Of a stretch of 43,151 nucleotides of DNA, positions 16,396 through 26,205 are shown in pieces. Position 1 is the stretch's first letter. Each line of letters begins with the position of its first letter. The position numbers and the translations under genes were made by a program. Origin of the DNA: an uncultured SAR116 cluster alpha proteobacterium (GTDB lineage: Bacteria > Pseudomonadota > Alphaproteobacteria > Puniceispirillales > Puniceispirillaceae); NCBI GenBank assembly GCA_902625725.1, contig CACOCY010000015.1, positions 1 to 43,151 of the forward strand. The letters run 5' to 3'. Under the pieces are notes generated by a model that worked only from the letters and a program-made list of their open reading frames with translations, searched no databases and was not told the DNA's origin.

Positions 16396-17357
16396 GTATG
16401 TTTGTCAGTATAGTTGTTGCTCTTACTATTGATCGTCTTTTTGGATGGCCTGAATGGCTTTTTAGGCGTATTTCTCATCCTGTGATAGCGATTGGATACC
16501 TTATTAGCTTTTGCGATAAAATATTCAACAAAACAAATAAATCTTCTGCTTATAGACGCTTTGGGGGTATTATCACTGTTTTTATAATAGGGGGATTATG
16601 TTTCCTTTCCTCTTTAATTATATCCTCTCTCATACCTGATGGCTTTATTGGCATCATTCTCACTTCATTGCTAATCTGGCCTTGGATTGGTGCAAAATCT
16701 TTAAGCGAACATGTGCTTAAAGTAGCCACAGCCCTTGCAAATACTAATACAGCCGCTGCGCGCTCTGCAGTTTCAATGATAGTTGGACGAACCACTGAAA
16801 AACTTGACGAACATGGCATTGCGCGTGCTTGTCTAGAGAGTCTCTCTGAGAATACATCAGACGGGGTGGTTGCTCCATTGTTTTGGACAACAATATTTGG
16901 GCTTCCAGGATTATTTATTTATAAAGCAATAAATACTATGGATTCCAGAATTGGTTATCGAACCCAAGAATATGAAGCTTTTGGATGGGCGGCAGCAAAA
17001 CTAGATGACTTTGTCAATTTTTTACCTGCAAGAATAACTGGAACGATATACGCCTTCACAGCTAAAAAACCTGTCTATTGTTTTAATATAATGAGGAGAG
17101 ATGCAAGAAAACATCGCTCTCCGAATGCGGGCTGGCCAGAAACTAGTTTTGCAGCTGCACTTAATATTCGACTCTCTGGGCCACGGGAGTATAAAGGAGT
17201 ATTGAGCAGAGATGGGTGGTTGCATGAGGAAGGAAAAAACCCCACTGGAAAAGATATTGTTATAGGACTAAGGCACTATAACTTACTACTAAATTGGCTT
17301 ACTGTAACAGGTGCTTTTCTTCCTGCAATATTTTGGCTAACTAAGGCTGGCTTTTAA
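16392..17357 (+). CDS. cbiB: Adenosylcobinamide-phosphate synthase
   Basis: The membrane enzyme attaches aminopropanol phosphate (or aminopropanol) to adenosylcobyric acid (CobD in aerobic naming). The 321 residues have several membrane helices and the family segments TIDRLFGWPEWLFRRISHPV at the start, AARSAVSMIVGRTTEKLDE near 124-142, ESLSENTSDGVVAPLFW near 150, and NAGWPETSFAAALNIRLSGP near 245. It is coupled by ATGA overlap to the phosphatase gene before it. It abuts the decarboxylase that supplies its aminopropanol phosphate. Confidence 0.95.
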   Translation: MSMFVSIVVALTIDRLFGWPEWLFRRISHPVIAIGYLISFCDKIFNKTNKSSAYRRFGGIITVFIIGGLCFLSSLIISSLIPDGFIGIILTSLLIWPWIGAKSLSEHVLKVATALANTNTAAARSAVSMIVGRTTEKLDEHGIARACLESLSENTSDGVVAPLFWTTIFGLPGLFIYKAINTMDSRIGYRTQEYEAFGWAAAKLDDFVNFLPARITGTIYAFTAKKPVYCFNIMRRDARKHRSPNAGWPETSFAAALNIRLSGPREYKGVLSRDGWLHEEGKNPTGKDIVIGLRHYNLLLNWLTVTGAFLPAIFWLTKAGF

Positions 17358-18338
17358 ATGGACAGATGTGAACATGGCGGAGATTTAGATAGGGCTATTT
17401 CCAAATTTGGAGGAAATCGTGAGGATTGGCTTGATTTATCAACTGGTATAAATCCTAACTCCTATAATGTATACGAGCATACACCACACTTCTGGAGAGA
17501 TTTACCAGACCAACAGCTAATTGATTTAGTAACACACTCTGCGAAATTTGCTTACCAGGCCAAATTTAACTGTGTACCATTGGCAGGTGTTCAACAAGCA
17601 ATTCAACTTTTCCCCTCAATTATTGAAGCCAAGACAAAAAACGCCTTTATTTTATATCCAACTTATAATGAACATGAAGCACAATTATGCAGAGCAGGCT
17701 GGCAAATAACCCGCTGCAAAAATCTCACTCAAATGTTTGGTGCCGATTGCGCTATCGTGGTAAATCCGAATAACCCAGATGGGAGACAATTTTTACCAAA
17801 AGAATTGCTTCAGCTTTCAAATAAGGTCGGTACACTAATTATCGATGAGAGTTTTTGTGATTTATATCCCCATCTCTCAGTACTACCTCATATGACTAAC
17901 CATCACCAAAATGTAATCGTTTTTCGTTCTTTAGGCAAATTTTATGGTCTTGCAGGATTGCGTCTTGGTTTTGTTTTTTCTTGTGGTGAAACGCTAAACC
18001 AATTTGCAGAGGCCGCTGGTAAATGGGCTGTTTCGACACCAGCTCTTTCCATTGGAGCAATGGCCTTAAAAGATAATAACTGGCGCCAACAAACACTAGT
18101 AAAATTAAGGTGTGATGCCCTGTATTTGGACAGAATTGCTTGCCAAAATGGGCTCGCCTCTCTTGGCGGCACTGATTTATTTCGATTATATCAGTGCAAT
18201 AATGCAAAAAAAACACAAGAAAAACTAGCAGGATATAAAATATGGACACGCATTTTTAATTATTCTGAAGATTGGATTAGGTTCGGCCTTCCTGCAAAGG
18301 ACGGCTGGATTCGCCTAGAGGAAGCAATGCAGAGCTAG
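17358..18338 (+). CDS. cobD: L-threonine-O-3-phosphate decarboxylase (class I/II aminotransferase fold)
   Basis: The PLP enzyme makes (R)-1-amino-2-propanol phosphate, the linker used by CbiB (CobC in Pseudomonas naming). The 326 residues start with [14 protein letters not shown], typical of this family. They contain the substrate-binding [10 protein letters not shown] (about 134-143), an IIDESF strand and the Schiff-base Lys194 in [15 protein letters not shown]. The start codon follows the cbiB stop with no gap. At the 3' end it overlaps the convergent cobQ gene by 4 bases. At 326 residues it is a compact member of the family. Confidence 0.92.
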   Translation: MDRCEHGGDLDRAISKFGGNREDWLDLSTGINPNSYNVYEHTPHFWRDLPDQQLIDLVTHSAKFAYQAKFNCVPLAGVQQAIQLFPSIIEAKTKNAFILYPTYNEHEAQLCRAGWQITRCKNLTQMFGADCAIVVNPNNPDGRQFLPKELLQLSNKVGTLIIDESFCDLYPHLSVLPHMTNHHQNVIVFRSLGKFYGLAGLRLGFVFSCGETLNQFAEAAGKWAVSTPALSIGAMALKDNNWRQQTLVKLRCDALYLDRIACQNGLASLGGTDLFRLYQCNNAKKTQEKLAGYKIWTRIFNYSEDWIRFGLPAKDGWIRLEEAMQS

Positions 18339-19786
18339 CGCGCCAAGGAAAAAATTTTGTCCACATCCAGATATTTCTCAATGTGGTTGGCAAGCCTATC
18401 AAGAGTTTCTTCTACCTTTATATCATAGGAAAACCCCTTAACAGATACTCCCAAATTATTCAAAAAGGCACGTCGGAAACTATCTTGAGAAAAAAGTCCA
18501 TGAAGATAACTACCTTGGACCAGTCCGTCAGAGGAGGATGCACCTTCTGGCCTTCCATCAATTGTTGCAAATGGGCGTTCACAGTCAGGTCCACTAGTCT
18601 CCCCTAAGTGAATTTCATAGCCCTTAATTTCAAGGGAAGTTGTTAAATGAGTGGCGCTTACAGCTTTCAGCGTTTTTTTCGCTTGCATAACGGTTTCTAC
18701 ATGAAGAAAACCCAGTCCCTCAGCCTCCTTAACTTCTCCCTCAATTCCTTCTGGATCATAAATTTTAGTACCAAGCATTTGATAACCACCACAAATACCT
18801 AAAATAAATCCCCCACGCCGATAATGTGCCTTAAGATCAATATCCCAGCCTTGTTCTCGTAAATATTGTAAATCGCCAATTGTAGATTTGCTGCCAGGAA
18901 TCAAGACAAGGTGAATATCAGCCGGTATTGCTTGCCCAGCACGTATCATAATGAGGTCTATTTCGTTTTCTTGAGATAGAGGGTCCAAATCATCAAAATT
19001 TGCCATTCTAGAAAGACATAAGCAGGCGATTTTATATTGAAATTTTCCCTTCGGTTTTTGAAATGTTAAGTCAAATGCATCTTCAGCAGGGAGTCGCCAA
19101 GCATCCTTAAAATACGGCAATACGCCCAAACCGTCCCATTTCGTTCGTGCTTTGATAAACTCATAGCCCTCATCGAATAAATTTATATCTCCACGAAATT
19201 TATTTACGATAAAACCTTTTATCATTTCACGGTCTCCACATGATAACACTGCATCAGTACCAACAAGTTGGGCGATAACACCCCCTCTATCAATGTCTGC
19301 AACCAACAACACAGGGACCGATGCCGCACTAGCAAACCCCATATTTGCGATATCATTTTGTCGTAAATTAATCTCTGCAGGACTACCAGCACCCTCAACT
19401 ATAACCAAATCGGCTTCTGATTTCAGTCTCTCAAAGCTAGCCAATGCTGGTGCTAATAACTGATGTTTTATATTAGCATATGCACCTGCATTTAATGAGC
19501 CATGATATTTTCCATTTATTATTAATTGGGAGCCCGTTTCCGTTTCAGGTTTCAGCAGGATGGGGTTCATATCCGTATGGGGATGCTTTTTGCTTGCGCG
19601 TGCCTGTAATGCTTGCGCTCGTCCTATTTCACCGCCATCAGCTGTCACTGCTGCATTGTTTGACATGTTCTGTGGCTTAAATGGAGAAACGCTCAGCCCA
19701 CGATTACTTGCAGCTCTACACAAACCTGCAACCATAACTGACTTGCCAACATTGGAGCCAGTGCCTTGTATCATTACTGCTCCCAT
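18335..19786 (-). CDS. cobQ: Cobyric acid synthase (glutamine-hydrolysing)
   Basis: The enzyme amidates four side chains of adenosylcobyrinic acid a,c-diamide using glutamine and ATP. The 483 residues have an N-terminal dethiobiotin-synthetase-like ATP domain ([10 protein letters not shown] at 7-16, [13 protein letters not shown] near 130) and a C-terminal class I glutamine amidotransferase domain. In the latter, the nucleophile is Cys332 in [10 protein letters not shown], with a late His in SYLHGLF. Length and motifs are normal. It follows cobO by 15 bases on the minus strand. Two ATGs four codons apart (19786 and 19774) are both possible starts. Confidence 0.96.
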   Translation of the reverse strand: MGAVMIQGTGSNVGKSVMVAGLCRAASNRGLSVSPFKPQNMSNNAAVTADGGEIGRAQALQARASKKHPHTDMNPILLKPETETGSQLIINGKYHGSLNAGAYANIKHQLLAPALASFERLKSEADLVIVEGAGSPAEINLRQNDIANMGFASAASVPVLLVADIDRGGVIAQLVGTDAVLSCGDREMIKGFIVNKFRGDINLFDEGYEFIKARTKWDGLGVLPYFKDAWRLPAEDAFDLTFQKPKGKFQYKIACLCLSRMANFDDLDPLSQENEIDLIMIRAGQAIPADIHLVLIPGSKSTIGDLQYLREQGWDIDLKAHYRRGGFILGICGGYQMLGTKIYDPEGIEGEVKEAEGLGFLHVETVMQAKKTLKAVSATHLTTSLEIKGYEIHLGETSGPDCERPFATIDGRPEGASSSDGLVQGSYLHGLFSQDSFRRAFLNNLGVSVKGFSYDIKVEETLDRLANHIEKYLDVDKIFSLAR

Positions 19787-19801
19787 TCCACCAAAACCTC
19801 T

Positions 19802-20443
19802 CTAAAACTCAATGCCTTTTTGAGCTTTAATACCCTCACGGAACGGATGCTTTATAAGCGACATTTCTGTTACCAAGTCCGCTGCTTCTATCAATTCGTC
19901 TTTAGCGTTTCGGCCTGTTAAGACAACATGTGTCATTAACGGCTTTTCATGAAGAAGAAATTCCACAATCTCGTTAACATTGAGGTAATCATATCGCAGA
20001 GCAATATTGATTTCGTCCAGTAATATAAATTTTATTTCTGAATTACGAATCAATTCTTTAGCTTTTTTCCAACCCTCCTGTGCCGCTGCGATATCACGCT
20101 CTCTATCCTGAGTCTCCCAAGTAAAGCCCTCACCAGATACCACAAATTGGCACTCTTTTTGAAATCTTTTTTCCAAAAAATCACGTTCACCAGTGCGCCA
20201 AGTCCCTTTAATGAATTGTACAACTGCGCAGGGCATGCCATGTGCGATACATCTCATAATCATTCCGAAACCAGAAGAGGATTTACCCTTCCCTGACCCT
20301 GTATGAACCATTATCAGACCCTTTTCCTCTGTTTTAGTGGCCATAAGCTTGTCTCGAGCGAATTTAATTTTTTGCATTTTTTTATTGTGGATTTTATTGC
20401 GCTGAGCCTCTGCTTCAGATCGGTCTCTGTTTTCACTCATCAA
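19802..20443 (-). CDS. cobO: Cob(I)yrinic acid a,c-diamide adenosyltransferase
   Basis: The enzyme transfers the adenosyl group of ATP to the Co(I) corrinoid (BtuR/CobA family). The 213 residues have a basic, charged N-terminal tail (about 1-40), then the P-loop HTGSGKGKSS (about 47-56), the segment VVQFIKGTWRTGERDFLE and LLDEINIALRYDYL near 150. The C-terminal region HPFREGIKAQKGIEF is typical. It is the first gene of the cobO-cobQ unit. It diverges from cobW across 235 bases of AT-rich DNA with no recognisable riboswitch. The reductase that would make Co(II) is not in view. Confidence 0.95.
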   Translation of the reverse strand: MMSENRDRSEAEAQRNKIHNKKMQKIKFARDKLMATKTEEKGLIMVHTGSGKGKSSSGFGMIMRCIAHGMPCAVVQFIKGTWRTGERDFLEKRFQKECQFVVSGEGFTWETQDRERDIAAAQEGWKKAKELIRNSEIKFILLDEINIALRYDYLNVNEIVEFLLHEKPLMTHVVLTGRNAKDELIEAADLVTEMSLIKHPFREGIKAQKGIEF

Positions 20444-20678
20444 ACAATATCCTCTCTCAAAAAATAATGGAATAAAATAGCTTAAAATACATTGAACAAG
20501 TATGAACTAGATAGCTCTTTATTGTAAACAGAAGCATGTAAATATTGTTTTTTAAAAATGGAAAATAATAAAAAAGAAGGGTCGCATTTTGAGCAACAAC
20601 TTTATTTGATTCAACTTTATAGTCTTGCCTATTATAAAATAACTTATGCCGCGGATAAACTAAACAAGAGAAGATCAT
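20444..20678. other. 235-base divergent intergenic region between cobO and cobW
   Basis: This AT-rich spacer must carry the promoters for cobO-cobQ (leftward) and for the long cobW-cobJ operon (rightward). I searched it by eye for the conserved B12-box and core helices of a cobalamin riboswitch and found none. A TTGATT at 20606 and a TATAAA at 20633 exist, but their spacing is too long for a standard promoter. A GAGAAG ribosome site lies just before the cobW ATG. Confidence 0.5.
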
Positions 20679-21737
20679 ATGAGCATTAAAAAAGACATTA
20701 TGCAGAATATTACAAAAATACCGGTTACCATAATCACCGGTTTCCTTGGCTCTGGGAAAACCACCCTAATTTCCCAGTTAATGAAAAATCCTCTTGGAAA
20801 AAGATTGGCTGTAATCGTAAATGAGTTTGGAGATTTTGGCGTCGATGGGGAGATTCTTAAAAGCTGTGCGATCCCAAATTGTCCAGAAGAGAATATCATG
20901 GAATTGTCAAATGGTTGCATTTGTTGCACCGTAGCTGATGATTTTATTCCAACGATTGAAAAATTAATGTTGCTTTCACCTCGGCCAGAACACATTCTTA
21001 TTGAAACCTCAGGCCTTGCTTTGCCTAAACCACTTCTTAAGGCTTTTGAATGGCCGAATATTCGCTCTAAAATTACAGTTGATGGTGTAATTGCACTCGC
21101 AGATGCTGAGGCTGTTTCATCGGGTCAATTTGCACCTAATCTCACGGGTTTGAGAGCACAGCGTGAAGCAGATGATTCGATTGACCATGATACACCCTTA
21201 TCTGAGGTATTCGAGGACCAAATTTCTTGCGCTGATCTCATTCTTCTTACCAAAGCTGATCTTGCAAATGAAGTAGATAGAAAAAAAGCAAAACAAATAA
21301 TTTCAAATAATACTCCGCGCCAATTACCCATTATTGAAGTGGTAGAAGGACAGATTGACCCGCGTCTTATCCTAGGTCTGGAGGCTGCTGCCGAAAATGA
21401 TTTAGAACAACGACCGTCACATCATGATGAAGAAACTGAGCATGACCACGAAGAATTCGACAGCGCTGTTTTTAGTATTGCAGAGTTTGATTCGTCAGAA
21501 ACTCTTGTCCAAAGAATCCAAAAACTCGCTGATGAACATCAAATTTTAAGGGTAAAAGGCTATGCAGCTATCTCTGGTAAGCCAATGCGCCTTCTTGTTC
21601 AGGCTGTGGGTTCTCGTGTACGCTCACAATTTGATAAAATATGGCAACCAGATGATATACGCACTGGTCAACTTGTTGTAATTGCAGAACATGATAACAT
21701 CAATGTACCTGCAATAAGAGAGATTCTGGAGAGCTGA
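20679..21737 (+). CDS. cobW: CobW, G3E-family GTPase metallochaperone of the cobalamin pathway
   Basis: The product is 352 residues. CobW proteins are P-loop GTPases thought to deliver Co2+ to the CobN chelatase. The P-loop is GFLGSGKTT (21-29). The metal motif is Cys80-Ile-Cys82-Cys83 (GCICCTV), and a TKAD guanine-specificity motif lies at 191-194. A His- and acid-rich linker (His248, 249, 255, 257) precedes the C-terminal CobW_C domain (about 261-350). It heads the plus-strand operon, and cobN starts 8 bases after it. The direct linkage to cobN supports a cobalt role over the zinc role of some relatives. Confidence 0.95.
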   Translation: MSIKKDIMQNITKIPVTIITGFLGSGKTTLISQLMKNPLGKRLAVIVNEFGDFGVDGEILKSCAIPNCPEENIMELSNGCICCTVADDFIPTIEKLMLLSPRPEHILIETSGLALPKPLLKAFEWPNIRSKITVDGVIALADAEAVSSGQFAPNLTGLRAQREADDSIDHDTPLSEVFEDQISCADLILLTKADLANEVDRKKAKQIISNNTPRQLPIIEVVEGQIDPRLILGLEAAAENDLEQRPSHHDEETEHDHEEFDSAVFSIAEFDSSETLVQRIQKLADEHQILRVKGYAAISGKPMRLLVQAVGSRVRSQFDKIWQPDDIRTGQLVVIAEHDNINVPAIREILES

Positions 21738-21745
21738 ACTGGCAG

Positions 21746-24700
21746 ATGCACATCCTTTTTGCTGAAAGACATGGATTAGAAGAGATAGAGGTGCCTGTTG
21801 ATCTTGATCACCAGCCAGCAGACCTTGTAATTCTCTCTTTTTCAGATAGCGACCTAAGTGCATTTGCGGCTGGCTGGCAAAGAGCTAAAACACAAAATGA
21901 GTCTAAGTTTCCAAGCATTAGACTTGCTAATTTAGCATCACTCAAACACCCTATTTCAATTGATACTTATATTGAAAAAACCCTAAGCCACGCTCGGGGT
22001 ATTCTAGTTCGTCTTATTGGCGGTGTGCCTTACTGGTCGTATGGACTCAGTCAGGTTGCCCAAATCGCTAGGAGAAATAACATCGCATTTGCTGTTATTC
22101 CAGGCGACGGTCGTCCTGATAACCAGCTCGATGAGATATCATCTGTACCTGTATCGACTTTGCGTCGCTTGCAACATCTTTGTGAGACAGGGGGGGAAGT
22201 TGCAACGCATTCAGCTTTAGCCCAATTAGCCCTAGCTGCTGGGCTATATGCTAGTCCTGTCATTGGCAGCAAAATGATTGGTAATGTCGGTGCATGGACG
22301 CCAGAACATAATATATGTTGCCCTTTTATTGCAAGGGGATTTGACAATAAACCTCTTATTCTAATTACATTTTATCGCTCTTATATAACAGCAGTGGATC
22401 TCAAACCCATAAGAGCATTATTTAACCAATTTCGCGTATCTGGATTTGGTGTAATGAGCCTATTTGTTCCTTCCTTGAAAATGCCTGATGCAGCTAGTTG
22501 GATTGAAAGACAGATAATCTATTATTCGCCTGCGTTCATTGTTAACGCAACTTCTTTTTCAGGCCAGGGAAAAGATGGTAGCTCTCCACTTGATAAGGCT
22601 AATGTACCAGTATTTCAGGTTGCACTTTCAACATCTAATCGAGCCGCATGGGCAGAAGCAGATAGAGGCTTATCTCCAGCAGATATGGCAATGCATGTTG
22701 TATTACCAGAAATAGATGGACGTATTTTCGCAGGTGTTGCTTCTTTCAAAGAGAAAGACAAAACAAATGAAGCGATGCAATATGCAGCCATTGGGCATCA
22801 GCCTGATGAGCAGCGCATTCACGCGATTTGCAATAAGATTACAAATTGGCACAGGCTACAAACCACTGCTCTAACTGAGCAAAAACCTGCCCTTATTCTA
22901 TCAACCTACCCAGGTCGTCCTTGGCAGATGGCGCATGCTGTTGGCCTTGATGCCATTGAATCAGCTAAGGCAATATTAGAGGATTTAGGTCACACTTCAA
23001 AATCATTAAAAGAACCCATGGAGAAACTTCTGACTCATAAAACCATATGTTGGAGTATCACTTCTTATAAAACTGCATTAAGCAAATTGCCACAAAATCT
23101 GCAAAAAGAGGTGGATACTGCGTGGGGCGCACCGGAGGCTGATTCGCTCGCAAAAAACGGTAGGTTTGAATTCGCTGGTTTCTTAGTCGGAAATGCCATT
23201 GTTGTATTGCAGCCAGAGCGCGGAATTAAGCGGGATAGAGATGGTGATTACCACGATATTTCTCGAACTCCTTGTCACAGCTATGTTGCTTTTTATTTAT
23301 GGATTCAGAAAGAAATGAAGGCAGATGCCATCATTCACATTGGTGCACATGGCACATTGGAATGGCTGCCAGGGAAATCCGTCGCTTTGTCAAACGAGTG
23401 CTGGCCAGAAGTGTTGGCAGGGAATTTGCCCGTTATCTATCCCTTTATCGTTAACGATCCGGGCGAGGCAGCACAAGCTAAAAGGCGAATTAGCGCTGTT
23501 ACTCTGGGACACATACCACCACCTCTGAAAAAAGCATCTGCACCTAAAAAATTTAGTCAGTTGGAATCCCTACTTGATGAATTCTCCGTGGCAGACGGTC
23601 TTGACCCTAAAAGACGAGAACGTTTAAAAAGTGACATTTTCTCTGAAGCAAAGTCACTTGGGATTGCAGAGGATTTAGGGTTTGATTTTAGCACTAGTAC
23701 TTCGGAGGCGCTTAATAGAATTGACGCATTCGTATGTGACATAAAAGAGGGTCAATTTGGTGATGGTCTGCATATTTTTGGCAGGGGAGGACAACAGCAA
23801 AAAGCCTTTGAATCTAGTTCTTCTGTCATAAATGAACGTAAATCTATTGTTGACGCTCTATCTGGCAAAATGATAATTGCGGGACCATCGGGCTCTCCCT
23901 ACAGGGGAAGGGAAGATGTGTTGCCAACTGGAAGAAATTTATTTTCAACTGACCCTCTATCGGTTCCAACAAAATCTGCCTATGAACAGGGTGTCAAATT
24001 AGCAAAGGAATTTGTCAGGCGTAATCTACAAGACAAGGGTGATTGGCCGTCTGGAGTAATTATAGACTTATGGGGATCTGCTACGATGAGGACAGCAGGT
24101 GAGGAATTTTCTATGGCTCTTTACCTGATAGGTGTCAAACCAAATTGGGCGGACAATTCTGATAGGGTTACAGGTTTTGATATTTTACCTTTAGCTATTT
24201 TGGATAGACCTAGAATTGATACAACTTTGCGTATATCCGGCTTATTCAGAGATGTGTTTCCTACTTTGTCAGCATTGTTTCAGCAGGCAATCAATGCTTT
24301 GTGCAAACGAGATGAGAGTATTGAGTTTAATCCTTTTGTTGAAACAAAAGATGAAGACTCAGCCCGTATATTTAGTTCTGCACCAACCTTGTACGGGCTT
24401 GGGATGGGCAATGCTGCTGAACGATTAAATAAAGAGGGTAGAAAGGCGGCTGCTAATGCCTGGATTACTGCCAGCCAATATGCCGTTAATGGTTCGCAGA
24501 TAACTCAGAATAAAGAGGCCCTTATTTCCCGTATTCAAAAAGCAGATAGCTTTGTTCATATGCAAGACATGCTAGAGACAGATATCCTACTATCATCAGA
24601 TTATGCGGCGCATGAAGGGGGCTTTGCAGCTGCAAAAAAAGAACTTGGCGGAGAAGCTAGTCTATATCATTTAGACCATACAAATCCCGATAAAGCTATT

Positions 24701-25045
24701 GCACGGAGCCTTTCAGAGGAAATAGCACGGGTTGTACATGCAAGAGCTACCAGCCCTCATTGGCTTGCTGGAATGATGCGTCATGGGCATCGCGGAGCAG
24801 CAGAAATTGCTGCTACCTTATTCCATATGGCAGCTTTTTCGAACCTCGCCAATGTCGTCGGAGGTCATCTATTTGATAGCTTTTATGATGCTACTTTAGG
24901 AAATCAAGAAATCGTTTGTTTTATGAGGAAGGCTAACCCTGAAGCACTAAATGCCATGCAAGACTGTTTTGAGAAATTGCATAAATCAGGCCTCTGGCAA
25001 ACAAGACGTAATTCCATTCGAGCTAGTTTTGAGGTAATGGAATGA
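21746..25045 (+). CDS. cobN: Cobaltochelatase subunit CobN
   Basis: This is the large, substrate-binding subunit of the ATP-dependent chelatase that inserts Co2+ into hydrogenobyrinic acid a,c-diamide. The 1099 residues begin with the CobN-type N-terminus (PADLVILSFSDSDL, ILVRLIGGVPYWSYGL). They contain the CobN/ChlH core: IIHIGAHGTLEWLPGKS near 528-544, YPFIVNDPGEAAQAKRR, and LWGSATMRTAGEEFSMAL near 778-795. They end with typical ANPEALNAMQ and GLWQTRRNS segments. It is at the short end of the family (characterised CobN is about 1275 residues), but both ends look complete. The AAA+ partner subunits are not in the window. cobG overlaps its 3' end by 4 bases. Confidence 0.95.
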   Translation: MHILFAERHGLEEIEVPVDLDHQPADLVILSFSDSDLSAFAAGWQRAKTQNESKFPSIRLANLASLKHPISIDTYIEKTLSHARGILVRLIGGVPYWSYGLSQVAQIARRNNIAFAVIPGDGRPDNQLDEISSVPVSTLRRLQHLCETGGEVATHSALAQLALAAGLYASPVIGSKMIGNVGAWTPEHNICCPFIARGFDNKPLILITFYRSYITAVDLKPIRALFNQFRVSGFGVMSLFVPSLKMPDAASWIERQIIYYSPAFIVNATSFSGQGKDGSSPLDKANVPVFQVALSTSNRAAWAEADRGLSPADMAMHVVLPEIDGRIFAGVASFKEKDKTNEAMQYAAIGHQPDEQRIHAICNKITNWHRLQTTALTEQKPALILSTYPGRPWQMAHAVGLDAIESAKAILEDLGHTSKSLKEPMEKLLTHKTICWSITSYKTALSKLPQNLQKEVDTAWGAPEADSLAKNGRFEFAGFLVGNAIVVLQPERGIKRDRDGDYHDISRTPCHSYVAFYLWIQKEMKADAIIHIGAHGTLEWLPGKSVALSNECWPEVLAGNLPVIYPFIVNDPGEAAQAKRRISAVTLGHIPPPLKKASAPKKFSQLESLLDEFSVADGLDPKRRERLKSDIFSEAKSLGIAEDLGFDFSTSTSEALNRIDAFVCDIKEGQFGDGLHIFGRGGQQQKAFESSSSVINERKSIVDALSGKMIIAGPSGSPYRGREDVLPTGRNLFSTDPLSVPTKSAYEQGVKLAKEFVRRNLQDKGDWPSGVIIDLWGSATMRTAGEEFSMALYLIGVKPNWADNSDRVTGFDILPLAILDRPRIDTTLRISGLFRDVFPTLSALFQQAINALCKRDESIEFNPFVETKDEDSARIFSSAPTLYGLGMGNAAERLNKEGRKAAANAWITASQYAVNGSQITQNKEALISRIQKADSFVHMQDMLETDILLSSDYAAHEGGFAAAKKELGGEASLYHLDHTNPDKAIARSLSEEIARVVHARATSPHWLAGMMRHGHRGAAEIAATLFHMAAFSNLANVVGGHLFDSFYDATLGNQEIVCFMRKANPEALNAMQDCFEKLHKSGLWQTRRNSIRASFEVME

Positions 25046-26205
25046 GCCAAAAACAAACTAAAGGCTGGTGTCCGTCAACGCTAATACCAATGATTTCAGG
25101 AGATGGACTACTCGTTAGAATTAAACCTGCTTTCGGCAGGCTGACGAGCTTTCAAGCACAAAAGCTTGCGCTCCTGTCAAAGCGCCATGGAAATGGTTTT
25201 ATGGATATCACTAATAGAGCAAATCTGCAAATAAGAGGGCTTAATCAAGCCCAATATCCCCTTATTTTGAGGGATTTACAAGATAGCGGAATCGCTGCGC
25301 CAAATAAAATGCACGATGCTATAAATCTTATGCTCTCCCCTCTTACTACGCGCCTGTCGCTTGGCTGGCGCTGCGCTGAGGTTTTATATAATATCGCTAG
25401 CGAGTTTCCGCCGCTACCACCAAAGTTTGGATTTGCTATTGATTGCGGAAGTGAACGCTATCTACAACATGCCTCTACTGATATTAGAATTGAGAAAGAT
25501 AACACTGACCAGTTACTTATAAGATTTGACGGATGCAGACAAGGACATATTACCTCTGCAAATAAATTCCAAAGCGACATTCTGCGCGCACTACGCTGGT
25601 TTGTTAGTTTGCAAAAAAAGAATCACTGTTACAGTAGAATGCGTCAACTTGTTGAAAATAATGATGTCCCAGATGCCTTTACAACAACTATGCCAAGTAA
25701 AAATACGAGGTCACTTTACCCTGGCTTTAAAGAAGACTGGAAAGTAATTGCGGTTCCTTTTGGTCAGATTACAGCAGACCAACTTCTAGAAATCGCAGAC
25801 CAAACGCTCGAGATACTATTCTCCATAAATCGATGTCTTATTATTGATAAAACTGCGAAGTTAGGACGGCAGTTTATTACCTCGAAAGACGACCCAAGAT
25901 ACAATGTTACCGCTTGCGCAGGTATGCCTGCTTGCACAAGTGCTAGCATAGTCACAAAGCAAATCGCATCAAATATTTGCGAGAACCAAGCAATTCTTTC
26001 TGGCAAATCATATCATATTTCCGGGTGCAAAAAAGGATGCGCAAAACCTACCAACAGCGATATCTGCATTATAGGAGAAAGCGGCTCTCTAAATATGTTG
26101 GAAAACGGTTGTGCATGGGATAAGCCTTCTCATATATCTCTATCAGAAACTGCATTGATGGATGAATTATTTAAACTCCAGAAGATAAGAAAAAATGCCC
26201 TTTAA
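25042..26205 (+). CDS. cobG: Precorrin-3B synthase
   Basis: The enzyme is the oxygen-dependent monooxygenase that makes precorrin-3B, setting up ring contraction. Its presence marks the aerobic pathway. The 387 residues have the nitrite/sulfite-reductase ferredoxin-like half domains (N-terminal RIKPAFGRLTSFQAQKL, then FMDITNRANLQIRGL). A [4Fe-4S] cysteine set, Cys292-x5-Cys298 and Cys329-x3-Cys333, is intact. Its start overlaps the cobN stop by 4 bases, and its 3' end overlaps cobH by 11 bases. Confidence 0.93.
   Translation: MSQKQTKGWCPSTLIPMISGDGLLVRIKPAFGRLTSFQAQKLALLSKRHGNGFMDITNRANLQIRGLNQAQYPLILRDLQDSGIAAPNKMHDAINLMLSPLTTRLSLGWRCAEVLYNIASEFPPLPPKFGFAIDCGSERYLQHASTDIRIEKDNTDQLLIRFDGCRQGHITSANKFQSDILRALRWFVSLQKKNHCYSRMRQLVENNDVPDAFTTTMPSKNTRSLYPGFKEDWKVIAVPFGQITADQLLEIADQTLEILFSINRCLIIDKTAKLGRQFITSKDDPRYNVTACAGMPACTSASIVTKQIASNICENQAILSGKSYHISGCKKGCAKPTNSDICIIGESGSLNMLENGCAWDKPSHISLSETALMDELFKLQKIRKNAL

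Noticed and set aside
20457-20678. 73-codon frame filling the cobO-cobW intergenic region
   Set aside because: Its composition is dominated by Phe, Tyr, Leu and Lys as expected of AT-rich noncoding DNA. It shows no recognisable motif and would occupy the divergent promoter region.
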